Source of the DNA: a virus
DNA length: 22,486 nt
Strand: one strand, 5' to 3'
Virus record (IMG/VR): IMGVR_UViG_3300025872_000333
Coordinates: 1 to 22,486 of that record
The notes beneath the pieces were generated by a model. It was not told the origin of the DNA, did not search any database, and was given only the letters and a program-made list of their open reading frames with translations. A program made the translations under genes and the position numbers. Numbering within the stretch: the first letter of the stretch is position 1; each line of letters opens with the position of its first letter. Below, piece by piece: positions 1 through 8,017 of this stretch.

Positions 1-1707
1 ATAGGCTTCAATAAAAGCATCTGCAAAGTTTGTGGGCATTACTTGCTGTGCAAGATTGCGAACATCTTCGCTTGTTTTAATAGCATCGTCTCCCCAAAGG
101 ATACGACCTGGAGAGCGAGATAGGTTCGAGCCTAGGTCATAGGCAAACTTACGTGCTCGCTTAACATCCTTTTTTAGTTTAAGAATGTCTTCAATCTCAG
201 GGTTGAGTAGACTTTCAGAATCATCAGATACCTTCTTCAAGGCATCCATAATACCTAGCAAGCCTTCATCGTTCTGCTTAATAACATCTTCTGTTGCTTT
301 TGATTTAACAGCAGGGTTAAAAGTTTCGTATGCAATTCTATGTGCAGCAGAAGTAACGTTACGTGTATCACGTGCAGTAACAATTCCACTACGGCGTGCA
401 GAAACACCAGTTACTGGACCACTCAAGAATGAGTTAAAGTCATCTACATCTGTAAAAAACTTCTTAGCAGTAGTTGAATCATACTTATTAAGTTTCTTCA
501 TTTCAGCGCCAATAGCGCGAATGCGTTCTCTGTCAGCCCACTGTGGGTGGTCTTGCTTAATCTTATTAAATGCAAGAGAACGAGCAGTAGGACTGTCTGC
601 TTCCATGTAGGACTTAATGATAGGACCTAGTTGGTCATCCCATAATGTCTTAACTTCTGGTTGTCTAAAAGCCCAGTCAAGACCAGCACTTGCAGTACCA
701 GCCTTTTCAGAAATATACTGATAAGTATCAGCCATTCTTTCGCCACGGCTTTTTAAACCAACAAACTTCATTGCATCAGCAGCAGCAACTGGAACTCCAT
801 CTACACCTTTAGTTAAAGCCTTTACTCCAGGTCCAACACCAATGTAGGTTAATGGGTCAATCGCAAATTGGTAAATAGCATCAATTGGTCCAGAAACAAA
901 CTTTCTTAAATCTGTTTGACCTTTTTTGGTTGTAGCATCAAGACCAAGTTTTTTTGTAAACTTAACTGCCCAATGATTTTTGTTAACAGTTGTTTCAGAT
1001 ACGGCTGCTTTGTTTGCAAAGTCACGACCAGGACTAACCTGTGCATCTAATTTAATTCGCTCTAAAAGATTCTGAAACTTCTCTGGCTCATCGCCCATAA
1101 ACTGAATAGCCTTATACATATCAGCATCACTTGTGCCATACATATCCATTGATTCACCAATGGTACGACCTTCAGCATTACCACGCAAAAGTGTAGTTAG
1201 TGCTTTTCCATATTGCTTCTCATAGGCAGCAACTTTGTCCCAACGCCATGAGTTTAAACCGTTGTAAGAATCAGTAAGAAGTTTTTTGGAAAATGGTTTG
1301 CCTTGTTCTAATTGAGCACGAACAATGTTTGGAGTATTAATTGTTTTACCATACTCGCCAGCAACTTTAAATCCAGCAATTTGAAGAGAAAAAGCCGCTT
1401 CTGTTGCTCTTTGAACAAGCCCACTACCAATTTGTACTAACTTACCCCGTAAATCTTGTTCTGGTTCAAAGATTTGTTTGTCTGGATAAATAGTACGAAT
1501 GTTAGTTTGTACTACTGGGTCTAGTTTTAGAAACTGCTTACGTGCTTCTTTTTCACTTAACTTAAGTAAAGACTTAGCCTTTAAGTAATTCTTAGTATGC
1601 TGCTCAACAAGCAGTGCTTCTTTAGGGTCAAGTTGTGTTTTTAAAGCAGCACTATAAAAGTTAGGGCTAACGAGTGCAACAGATGGGTCAAGATTTACCT
1701 CTGGCAT
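1..1707 (-). CDS. Large virion structural protein, possibly internal/ejected, C-terminus beyond left edge
   Basis: I checked this frame codon by codon from the ATG at 1705-1707 to base 1 and found no stop, giving at least 569 residues. It begins MPEVNLDPSVALVSPNFYSA. The protein is strongly helical and rich in Lys, Glu and Ala, with a more hydrophobic stretch about residues 265-290 (segment SGPIDAIYQFAIDPLTYIG). No enzymatic motif was recognised. Its start overlaps the stop of the preceding gene (TAATG), so it belongs to the late operon downstream of portal and the Ntn-hydrolase. Large helical proteins in phage structural modules are often internal virion, ejection or tape-measure-like proteins; I favour an internal virion protein because it sits close to portal, but this is inference from size, composition and position. 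The true length is unknown. Confidence 0.75.
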   Translation of the reverse strand, partial: MPEVNLDPSVALVSPNFYSAALKTQLDPKEALLVEQHTKNYLKAKSLLKLSEKEARKQFLKLDPVVQTNIRTIYPDKQIFEPEQDLRGKLVQIGSGLVQRATEAAFSLQIAGFKVAGEYGKTINTPNIVRAQLEQGKPFSKKLLTDSYNGLNSWRWDKVAAYEKQYGKALTTLLRGNAEGRTIGESMDMYGTSDADMYKAIQFMGDEPEKFQNLLERIKLDAQVSPGRDFANKAAVSETTVNKNHWAVKFTKKLGLDATTKKGQTDLRKFVSGPIDAIYQFAIDPLTYIGVGPGVKALTKGVDGVPVAAADAMKFVGLKSRGERMADTYQYISEKAGTASAGLDWAFRQPEVKTLWDDQLGPIIKSYMEADSPTARSLAFNKIKQDHPQWADRERIRAIGAEMKKLNKYDSTTAKKFFTDVDDFNSFLSGPVTGVSARRSGIVTARDTRNVTSAAHRIAYETFNPAVKSKATEDVIKQNDEGLLGIMDALKKVSDDSESLLNPEIEDILKLKKDVKRARKFAYDLGSNLSRSPGRILWGDDAIKTSEDVRNLAQQVMPTNFADAFIEAY

Positions 1708-2129
1708 TAAGCACCACTATCTTCTAGCATTCGGTAAATTAACTCTGTCTCTCCAGTTGTATCCTGTTGTGCAATCTTGCGTAGCACAGAAAGGATAGTT
1801 GGCTCCATTTGTGTTGGAGGTGCTGGCAAAACTTCTGGACCAGGACCTGCACCAAAACTCATACCAGATGTAATTGGTTCATTAGGACGCTCTGTTGGAG
1901 CAGTCAATGGAGTAATGGAACCACCAAGGGCACCCTCAAACGGATTGCCTTGCATAGGTGCTGCTACTTGATTTGAGTAGGTTTGCTGTCCTTGTCCGTA
2001 TGGAAGTCCTGAGATGTACTTTGCTCCTTGTGTTGGTCCCCCGTCAGTGCGTTGAGAAAGAGCGCCAGGGCCTGAAACTGGGGCTGGGTTAGACGGCTCA
2101 CGATAACCACCTTGTGGTGCTGTTGTCAT
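1707..2129 (-). CDS. Pro/Gly-rich small protein of the head module
   Basis: 140 residues. The first 105 or so are low complexity, rich in Pro, Gly, Gln and Ala, and look disordered. The last 35 or so (ILSVLRKIAQQ onward, ending RMLEDSGA) form one amphipathic helix. The ATG at 2127-2129 overlaps the stop of the upstream gene (TAATG) and its own stop overlaps the start of the large protein, so all three are probably translationally coupled. No family was recognised. A disordered body with a short terminal helix suits a linker, decoration or assembly-chaperone role, but nothing in the sequence proves one. It could also be a scaffold-like factor, though it is less acidic and less helical than typical scaffolds. 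Confidence 0.7.
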   Translation of the reverse strand: MTTAPQGGYREPSNPAPVSGPGALSQRTDGGPTQGAKYISGLPYGQGQQTYSNQVAAPMQGNPFEGALGGSITPLTAPTERPNEPITSGMSFGAGPGPEVLPAPPTQMEPTILSVLRKIAQQDTTGETELIYRMLEDSGA

Positions 2130-2407
2130 TACTCATCTCCTTCGTCTTCCATTAATTCATCATCTTCATCTGCTGGCGGTTCGCCAAAGGACTCTTTATT
2201 GTATTCCTTAGCCATACGCATCATGCCATAGGCATTCCAGGGTGTCATTGCTTCTGACACTTCCGTATGCAAGTAACGAGTTCCATCATAGTCTGCCCAT
2301 TCTGTAATTATTAGCCAGTTAGCGCAGATGTAGTTAGACCCATCAGGGTCTTCCTCTATTAGAACTCTTAGTGCTTGCTCTATTTTCTCCCTGAACTTCT
2401 CACTCAT
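2129..2407 (-). CDS. Small acidic protein of unknown function, head module
   Basis: 92 residues. The N-terminus is an amphipathic helix (MSEKFREKIEQALRVLIEED). A Trp/Tyr-rich core follows (NWLIITEWADYDGTRYLHTE, then TPWNAYGMMRMA) and the protein ends in a very acidic tail of about 18 residues dominated by Asp and Glu. The start overlaps the stop of the Ntn-hydrolase gene (ATGA). The W-I-I-T-E-W-x-D-x-D-G-x-R-Y-L pattern looks like a conserved small phage protein, but I cannot attach a function. Close coupling to the hydrolase makes a partner or regulator of that enzyme possible; this is inference from position only. Confidence 0.7.
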   Translation of the reverse strand: MSEKFREKIEQALRVLIEEDPDGSNYICANWLIITEWADYDGTRYLHTEVSEAMTPWNAYGMMRMAKEYNKESFGEPPADEDDELMEDEGDE

Positions 2408-2973
2408 TTTGCGTACTGAATCTTTGTTATAATTGGTGGGCTAGTATAAATATCCCACACACAGGCAATCTCAATTGCTTTGCGAATTATTTTTTCCGCT
2501 TGCTCTGGAGTTTTCGCTTTATCAATATGTAGCGCCTCCATAACTCCCACAGCAATATCGCCACCATTGCCCCCATAATAGATACCACGGTTATCACGGT
2601 CCCAAGAATAATCTTGAAATACAGGATAAAGGATTCCGCGAATGCTGATAATAAAATCTGAATCTTGCGCTGCTGCATCCCCATCTTCTTTCATGTCATA
2701 ACCTGCATCAATAAAAGTTTTACGCATAGCGGGGATAAACTTTTGCGTCATAAACAAATCTAAGTCTTCCAACTTAGTTGGCTTAGGTGGTTTCCACCCA
2801 AACTGTAAGATGTTAGAACCACGACTAGCACCAGAACCTGCAATAAGATAACCGTTGTTCTCAATAATTTTATGAGTAGCAATTGTCATAGGGCGACCAG
2901 TTTCATCAGATGCTCTAGAATCGCACCCAATTACAGACCAACCATTACCTTGATATGCAGCAAGTGTTGTCAT
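2404..2973 (-). CDS. Proteasome beta/HslV-like Ntn-hydrolase, candidate prohead maturation protease
   Basis: 189 residues, about the length of bacterial HslV. The start is MTTLAAYQGNGW; removal of Met would expose Thr1, the nucleophile of proteasome beta subunits and HslV. Counting from that Thr, Asp falls at 17 (GCDSRAS) and Lys at 34 in a T-H-K-I-I segment, close to the Thr1/Asp17/Lys33 set of the family. The next strand reads YLIAGSGASRGSNILQF, equivalent to the glycine-rich AGFAGGTAD segment of HslV, and the C-terminus (AIEIACVWDIYTSPPIITKI) matches the HslV end containing ICIYTNHF. A strong ribosome binding site (AAGGAGGGGAC on the minus strand) precedes the ATG. It lies directly after portal, where tailed phages usually encode the prohead protease, and no classical prohead protease is visible nearby. 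Family placement is fairly secure; the maturation role is inferred. Confidence 0.78.
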   Translation of the reverse strand: MTTLAAYQGNGWSVIGCDSRASDETGRPMTIATHKIIENNGYLIAGSGASRGSNILQFGWKPPKPTKLEDLDLFMTQKFIPAMRKTFIDAGYDMKEDGDAAAQDSDFIISIRGILYPVFQDYSWDRDNRGIYYGGNGGDIAVGVMEALHIDKAKTPEQAEKIIRKAIEIACVWDIYTSPPIITKIQYAK

Positions 2974-2987
2974 GTCCCCTCCTTGTT

Positions 2988-4742
2988 TTATCTACGAGTT
3001 ACTGTTCGCGCTGATGCGCTTGCCGTTCCACCTGATGTCAGGCTTGATAATAAACTTTGTAACGATTGCGGTTGTCCTGCTCCTGGTGGAAGAGCGCCAC
3101 CTGCTGGAGCCGCGGCGGGAGCAGGGGACGGTTGCTCAACCTGAGATGCTTCCCCAGCAGGTGGTAATTCTGGAGCGAACACATCATTGATTGCGTCCTC
3201 AATCTGAGTGCCCTTCTGGCGCATACGGATAACTTCTGCAATCTTCTTAACGATTGTAGTTGGGTCTCCGCCATTAGCAATAAGTTGTGGAATTGCTTGT
3301 GCTGAAGCATTAAGAGATGAGATAAGCGCAGAGCGCATTTCCTCAACTTCAATCTTTTCCTGCTCCTGAGTTACGTTAACTCCAAATGGCAATTCACGTT
3401 GTGCTAAATCCTTAGAGATTAATTTACCGCCAAGGGCTTGTAGCATAAAGATAAGTCCCTGTGCTGGGTTAAGCCCAGCCAACATTCCATAACGAACATC
3501 AGCAGAGTAGTCTCCCTTGATATCCTTTGATGGGAGATACTCAATTGCATAAGGGCTACCTGAATCAATACCACGAATAGCCTTAATCTCATTAAAGATT
3601 TTTTCATCTACTTCAAAGCAAAGTGAAATTACAGTCTTAAGTGCAGATGCAAAGATTGCTTGCGCTGACTTGACCTGTGTATCAAATCCACCCATAAGGG
3701 CTTGCACGCCTTGACCAGTAATGATTGAAGCATCAACATTTCCAGTACGTGATTCAGGATAGCGTGTACCAGTACGCAATTCATTTTGTAGAACTGCTTG
3801 CTCATTGAACAATGAACCAGATACTGGTAGTTCAACTCGGCGAACACCTGCTGGGTTCTTAGTACGGATAACTCCGTCTCCACCAAATTGGAACTCGTTC
3901 ACATCGTCAGGGACAATCAGTGGTGACTGCACGGCTTTCTCTGTTGCTTCCATCGCAAGTAATGCGAATCTATTGCGAAGCAACTGAATACCAAGCACAT
4001 CATCAAACTGTCCACGCATCTCTCCATCAACAGTTGGTCGCTTAGCAACTACAACCATCATCTTGCCAATAGGATTCTTGGCACGGGAGATAACTAGGTT
4101 CTGGCGGTCTGGAACGTAAATGATAGATTGATACTGGTCGTAGTAACGAATAATATCGAATCTAGCATTCATATCTTGGTCATAACCATCACGACCAAGT
4201 AAAGCGTCAGTATGCTCTGGGAACTGGGAAACCAATTCTGCCAGTGGCATAGAGTAACGCTTAGCAAAAGCAACGCAGCGTCCGTAGCGGTCAAACTCAG
4301 GATACGCCCCGACAGGACTTTCTACGCGAATACGCGGCAACTTTGCTTCAGTGTCCAGTTCAATGATGAACGGGACAAACCCAAATGTGATGTACCAGTC
4401 TGCGCCTGTATACATCTGTACTTGCAACTCGGAATTGTAAAGATAGTTAGCAGCAATGCGAGTACGGTTATCTGCTGCTTTACGAGCACGGTCTTTAACT
4501 TGGCTAACTACAGAGCAGTTAACTGCTGGTAGCGGTGCCATTACTTCTGATAGGTCACGGGCAACAATGTCAACAAAGTTAGCAACTACGTTTGTATCTA
4601 CACCTTCAGGAAAGAAGTCAGGATACACACTAGAAATCTGACCTTGGCGGACTAGCAACACATCTTGGTGACGACCATCGCGCTCACGGCTACGGTCTTT
4701 TAAAGACGCAACACGTGCAAAGATTTGCTTATCTGTTAGCAT
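2988..4742 (-). CDS. Portal protein
   Basis: 584 residues. Portal proteins form the dodecameric ring at one capsid vertex through which DNA enters and leaves. Supporting features are length, position downstream of TerL, and a typical mixed alpha/beta order: an N-terminal helical segment (MLTDKQIFARVASLKDRSRE), a middle with PVGAYPEFDRYGRCVAFAKR and a long helix (LLRNRFALLAMEATEKAVQS), then a wing-like region and helical crown. The C-terminal 60 or so residues are Pro/Ala/Gly/Gln/Ser-rich and look disordered. The ATG overlaps the stop of the preceding lysine-rich gene (TAATG). Assignment rests on context and general resemblance rather than a diagnostic motif; a head-tail connector is the main alternative. 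Confidence 0.72.
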   Translation of the reverse strand: MLTDKQIFARVASLKDRSRERDGRHQDVLLVRQGQISSVYPDFFPEGVDTNVVANFVDIVARDLSEVMAPLPAVNCSVVSQVKDRARKAADNRTRIAANYLYNSELQVQMYTGADWYITFGFVPFIIELDTEAKLPRIRVESPVGAYPEFDRYGRCVAFAKRYSMPLAELVSQFPEHTDALLGRDGYDQDMNARFDIIRYYDQYQSIIYVPDRQNLVISRAKNPIGKMMVVVAKRPTVDGEMRGQFDDVLGIQLLRNRFALLAMEATEKAVQSPLIVPDDVNEFQFGGDGVIRTKNPAGVRRVELPVSGSLFNEQAVLQNELRTGTRYPESRTGNVDASIITGQGVQALMGGFDTQVKSAQAIFASALKTVISLCFEVDEKIFNEIKAIRGIDSGSPYAIEYLPSKDIKGDYSADVRYGMLAGLNPAQGLIFMLQALGGKLISKDLAQRELPFGVNVTQEQEKIEVEEMRSALISSLNASAQAIPQLIANGGDPTTIVKKIAEVIRMRQKGTQIEDAINDVFAPELPPAGEASQVEQPSPAPAAAPAGGALPPGAGQPQSLQSLLSSLTSGGTASASARTVTRR

Positions 4743-5587
4743 TATTTAATTCCCTTTTTGGCAAGATAAGCAGATGCTTTCTTTGCTATTTCGGCTGCTT
4801 CTTTTTTGTTTATGTTTTGTAAACCAGAACCATATTTTCTAAAAAATGCATTTGCAATGTCATCGTTCTGCTTAAATGCTTCTCTTTGAGGCTTACTCAT
4901 TTCAGCAATAATTTTATTAATGTTGCTTAATTCATTCTTTAATGGTGCATCTGGATTAGGTATATTTAATTCTTTGTCACGTTCTGCTGGAGTTTTTCTT
5001 GAACGTGCTTGTTCTGCTGCCTTCATAGCAGCCTTGCGTGAAGCATCTAGTTTAGTATCTTTTGGTATTGCAACTTTTGCTCGTTCAGTTGCAGCAGATG
5101 GCTTAGCAACTTGAACACTCGGCCCACGTTTAGGTCCAGCAACAGTAGTTCCTTTAGCAGCAGTTCCTCTTGGGAGTAATGGCTTAAGTGCTTCTGAAAC
5201 TCTTTCATTACGTTCTTTTGCACGAAGCGCTCGAACATCTGCTGGGGTAACGCGGTCCTTTTGCATAGACTTAGTTACAGTCTTAGTGTCAGGCTTCTTC
5301 TTATAAAGATTATAAAGTTCTTTAGCAGGGTCTGCTTTTGGCGGACGCACACTACCAGTTTGACCTTGACTAGATACAACTCGCTTAGGAGGATTTGCTA
5401 CATCTGGTCTGCGATTAGCACGACCAAGTTTAGGTGCACCAGTTTTCATCTCAGTTCTAATAAGTTCTTTGATTTCTTTTTGGGTAACCTTCTTGGCTGC
5501 TGCTTGAAGCAAACGCTTCTTTGCTGCGTTAGAGACTGCAGCACGGGCAATTGCCGCTACTACCGCTCCTGCTAATGGTGCTGGCAT
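4742..5587 (-). CDS. Lysine/alanine-rich basic protein, possibly DNA-binding
   Basis: 281 residues lying between terL and portal. The N-terminus is a short Ala-rich amphipathic stretch (MPAPLAGAVVAAIARAAVSN). Most of the rest is Lys/Arg/Ala/Pro-rich and probably disordered, with patches such as AAKKRLLQAAAKKVTQKEIK and ARKAxMKAAEQARSRKTPAE-type repeats. The last 80 residues are more ordered and helical (ELSNINKIIAEMSKPQREAF onward), ending in a Lys-rich helix. A ribosome binding site AAGGAGTAGAG lies just before the ATG. No family was recognised. The composition recalls histone H1-like or internal virion DNA-binding proteins, so DNA condensation or packaging is a possible role. Its position between terminase and portal is unusual. 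Confidence 0.7.
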   Translation of the reverse strand: MPAPLAGAVVAAIARAAVSNAAKKRLLQAAAKKVTQKEIKELIRTEMKTGAPKLGRANRRPDVANPPKRVVSSQGQTGSVRPPKADPAKELYNLYKKKPDTKTVTKSMQKDRVTPADVRALRAKERNERVSEALKPLLPRGTAAKGTTVAGPKRGPSVQVAKPSAATERAKVAIPKDTKLDASRKAAMKAAEQARSRKTPAERDKELNIPNPDAPLKNELSNINKIIAEMSKPQREAFKQNDDIANAFFRKYGSGLQNINKKEAAEIAKKASAYLAKKGIK

Positions 5588-5596
5588 CTCTACTCC

Positions 5597-7483
5597 TTAT
5601 CCGAATTGTTCTTGCCACTGTTGTTGTAGTGCAAGGTCTAGATTTACAGTTCCGCGTCTTGATAGTTGAGCACGTGTAGCCCAACGGTTTTCTGTGTATC
5701 GTGAGATAACGGTGCTCTGTTGCATCAACTCACGAAGTCTAAGGAATGCAAACCACATAGCCATCACGCAGTCTGTCTTGCCTTTGGTCTCGGGTTTCCA
5801 AGTAATGAGTTGTTGAATTAAAGCCTTGACTCCCTCTGAACCATCTGAGGAAGGAAACTCAATTGTGTTGTTCTTTTGGAATACTCCATCGTGCATAGTG
5901 CCCAGCATTGTTGACATAGATGCCACACCATGGGAAGTATCCCATTTGTTCTTTGCTGTAAAGTGAGGCTTTAGGCTTGTGCCGTATTGAGATAGCCATT
6001 CACGCAAATCGTTATCTAGTTCATAGGCTTTCTGGTGAGCGTTAATCTCAACGCGAATCTCATTAGGACGATACTTGATAGTAAACTCTTCCAGCATTGC
6101 GCGAATTTTTTGTGGTGTAGGCTCAGACATGTTCTCACAGTCCAGCACATACATTTTTCCGTCTGCTCGGTTATAGGTCATTGCTACAAACGCAGCATGT
6201 CCTCTGCCCATAGCAGGGTCAAATCCAACAACTGTATAACCTTCAACCTGAGTCGGATGTCCCACCGCGCCTGGTTTTAACGGACCACGCTTTCTCATAC
6301 CCTTTACACATGACTGAACCAGTGCGGGTGGGAAGATGGAATCTTCTTCGACATCCTCCTGCTGATAGACCAAAGCCCAGGTACTAGGTGTTACTTCACC
6401 ACGGCGCTTAAATAATGATGGGCCATCCCACTTAGGGTATAGCCCTTGCTCATCGGGTGTGTCCTCGTCTCCATCCCACGGATGGTCAGACTTAGGCCAA
6501 AGGGTTACCCATTCTTCTGGGTTCTTCCCATACTCCAAAACCGCAGGCATAGCCATGTAAGTAAATGGGCACTTACCATTAGACCAATGCTTCGGATTAC
6601 GAAGTTCTTTATAAAAATCATTCGCCGCAATTCGTGTCCCTACAATTAGCAACTTGCCGTTTTTACCCAAACGGGTAATAACTTCCTTTTGTAACCAGTT
6701 AATCTGCTTATCCCACTCATGGGCGTTAGCGGTAGTAATACAGTCATCCAAAATAATCAGGTCGGCGCGGGCACCGTAAATCTGACCACCCATACCAAGT
6801 GCTTGGATAGTTGGGTCTTTCTCGGATGAATCTCTCGCATCGCCCCCAAGGTAAACCGTGTCTACCTTCCAGGTATCGGCATCTTGTTTCCAACCGCCCT
6901 CTGGGCCATAGGCTGTTTGTAACTTCAGCCAACGTGGGTGGGATAACCTTTGCTTAATCGCATACACGAACTCTCGTGCTTTGTTAAGGGTCTTACTGAC
7001 CACAATGATACGCACATTGGGATTGAGGGCGATACGATAAGTCGAATAGTTAACAGTCACCACAGTGGACTTGGCGTGCTCAGGGGGTACGTTAACCAAT
7101 AGGCGGTTCTGGTCTCCAGGCTCATACACCATAGAGTCATGCAGCCATGAAGGCTCATCGCCTTCTAGTAGGTCAATCCAATCCTGATGGTGGGCAAATA
7201 CCTTCTGCCCCAAAAATACCTCTGAGAACTGGGAAAAGGAAATCTCATCCTTTGCCACCCCCAGGGCGACAGTGGACTTATTTTTGGCATCTGCCTTAGC
7301 ATCTTCCAAATCACGGGCAAACTTCTTATCGCGGCTAATCCAGATACGCAGGGTATCTTCCTTATAGCCAATCTGCTGCATAGCCCTTGGGGCACCCATG
7401 CCCTCGGCTATCAGGGCTAAAACCTTAGCCTTTGCCTCCGCAGTTTTTTCCGTACGGGGGTTGTTAGTTTTGCTAAATGTCAT
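5597..7483 (-). CDS. terL: Terminase large subunit (DNA packaging motor) with N-terminal HTH
   Basis: 628 residues. TerL is the ATPase-nuclease that translocates DNA into the prohead and cuts it. Residues 16-60 form a helix-turn-helix (RAMQQIGYKEDTLRIWIS) of the kind found in small terminase subunits. The ATPase domain has a Walker A-like motif at about 132-140 (VPPEHAKST) and Walker B at about 242-247 (LIILDD), followed by a possible coupling motif (LLIVGTR). The RNase H-like nuclease domain starts at about residue 415 with VVGFDPAMGRG (Asp422), and later acidic residues (RVEINAH, KTDCVMAMW) fit the metal site. This is the first gene of the minus-strand late operon, facing the divergent control region. 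Its ribosome binding site is weak (GGGACAG). No separate small subunit gene is visible in this window. Confidence 0.93.
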   Translation of the reverse strand: MTFSKTNNPRTEKTAEAKAKVLALIAEGMGAPRAMQQIGYKEDTLRIWISRDKKFARDLEDAKADAKNKSTVALGVAKDEISFSQFSEVFLGQKVFAHHQDWIDLLEGDEPSWLHDSMVYEPGDQNRLLVNVPPEHAKSTVVTVNYSTYRIALNPNVRIIVVSKTLNKAREFVYAIKQRLSHPRWLKLQTAYGPEGGWKQDADTWKVDTVYLGGDARDSSEKDPTIQALGMGGQIYGARADLIILDDCITTANAHEWDKQINWLQKEVITRLGKNGKLLIVGTRIAANDFYKELRNPKHWSNGKCPFTYMAMPAVLEYGKNPEEWVTLWPKSDHPWDGDEDTPDEQGLYPKWDGPSLFKRRGEVTPSTWALVYQQEDVEEDSIFPPALVQSCVKGMRKRGPLKPGAVGHPTQVEGYTVVGFDPAMGRGHAAFVAMTYNRADGKMYVLDCENMSEPTPQKIRAMLEEFTIKYRPNEIRVEINAHQKAYELDNDLREWLSQYGTSLKPHFTAKNKWDTSHGVASMSTMLGTMHDGVFQKNNTIEFPSSDGSEGVKALIQQLITWKPETKGKTDCVMAMWFAFLRLRELMQQSTVISRYTENRWATRAQLSRRGTVNLDLALQQQWQEQFG

Positions 7484-7663
7484 TACTGTCCCATTCTACG
7501 GGCAGTATTTACCCGCCTGCAAACTTCCTTATCAGTCAGTTTGTAACAGACAGTAGATACAGTCTGTACGCAAGGGCCTGAAGCCCTTGCTATAGTATCG
7601 GCAATAAATTGCCTCTACTATATATTAATCCGTTCAACAGGCCATTCCGAACGCTTTACAGCC

Positions 7664-7679
7664 TGTGATTTACATCACA
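7664..7679. promoter_or_regulatory. Crp/GlxR-type operator-like palindrome
   Basis: The 16 bases read TGTGATTTACATCACA, an exact fit to the symmetric TGTGA-N2-TA-N2-TCACA consensus known for actinobacterial Crp/GlxR regulators and close to the general Crp site. It overlaps a candidate -35 box (7669-7674). The match is seen directly; that a host cAMP-type regulator binds it is inference. Confidence 0.55.
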
Positions 7680-7697
7680 GTATAGTTAATATACTAT
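7669..7697 (+). promoter_or_regulatory. Candidate sigma70-type promoter overlapping the Crp-like site
   Basis: TTTACA at 7669-7674 and TACTAT at 7692-7697 are separated by 17 bases. The -35 matches TTGACA at five of six positions and the -10 matches TATAAT at four of six. Transcription would start near 7704 and read through most of the hairpin-rich region toward 8080, giving a leader of about 375 bases. The Crp-like palindrome covers the -35 box, so a bound regulator could repress it. Confidence 0.35.
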
Positions 7698-7854
7698 AAC
7701 CGCAGGTCAGAGCCAGTATTAGCAGTACTGGGGCATAGGCATCCCGTTGTACGGGAAATATTTTGGTAGAGATACTCTCTTACTACCAGTTACAGTTAAT
7801 AACTCTGGGGTCAAGTAGACCCATAGAACTATACAGCAGGACACTGTTCTGTCA

Positions 7855-7884
7855 GTTACTGTACAGTCTGTCCTGTTACTGTAC
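7855..7884. repeat. Ten-base direct repeat with 20-base pitch
   Basis: GTTACTGTAC occurs at 7855-7864 and again at 7875-7884. The start-to-start distance of 20 bases is about two helical turns, so both copies face the same side of the DNA. Related fragments (CAGTTACAGTTA near 7788, CAGTCTGTAC at 7560-7569) lie in the same gap. This fits iterated binding sites for a repressor or an initiator. Confidence 0.5.
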
Positions 7885-7983
7885 TGGAGTGATAGGAGAC
7901 TATCTCGGCGCTCCATTTAAACAATACATTCCGCGCCCCAGTTTAATTTAAAATCCTAACTGGATAGTCTGGTTGATAATACT

Positions 7984-8017
7984 ATGGGCATCAAGCCCAT
8001 GAAAAGACTGGGCTTGA
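7984..8017. promoter_or_regulatory. Overlapping inverted repeats at the early promoter, probable operator
   Basis: Two alternative palindromes share one arm: ATGGGC/GCCCAT at 7984-8000, and TCAAGCCCA (7991-7999) with TGGGCTTGA (8009-8017). The second runs into the -35 box of the early promoter at 8014-8019, so a protein bound here would block RNA polymerase. The HTH protein encoded at 9905-10192 is a candidate binder; that link is inference. Confidence 0.45.

Noticed and set aside
185-610. 141-residue plus-strand frame opposite the large structural gene
   Set aside because: It is antisense to a 569-residue open frame, is Ser/Leu-rich and has no ribosome binding site.
7570-7613. Possible tRNA suggested by adjacent stems
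   Set aside because: No TTCGA-type T-loop, no anticodon arm of the right length and no acceptor stem pairing.
7484-7720. Minus-strand late promoter for terL
   Set aside because: I scanned the minus strand and found no pair of -35 and -10 boxes with 16-18 base spacing that I would defend; the late promoter may need a phage factor.
7719-7951. Short open frames in the divergent control region on both strands
   Set aside because: They lack ribosome binding sites, have unlikely composition (many Tyr, Ser, Cys and Leu runs) and coincide with the inverted repeats.
7546-8017. CRISPR-like array suggested by many palindromes
   Set aside because: The arms differ in sequence and spacing; there is no constant repeat with regular spacers.
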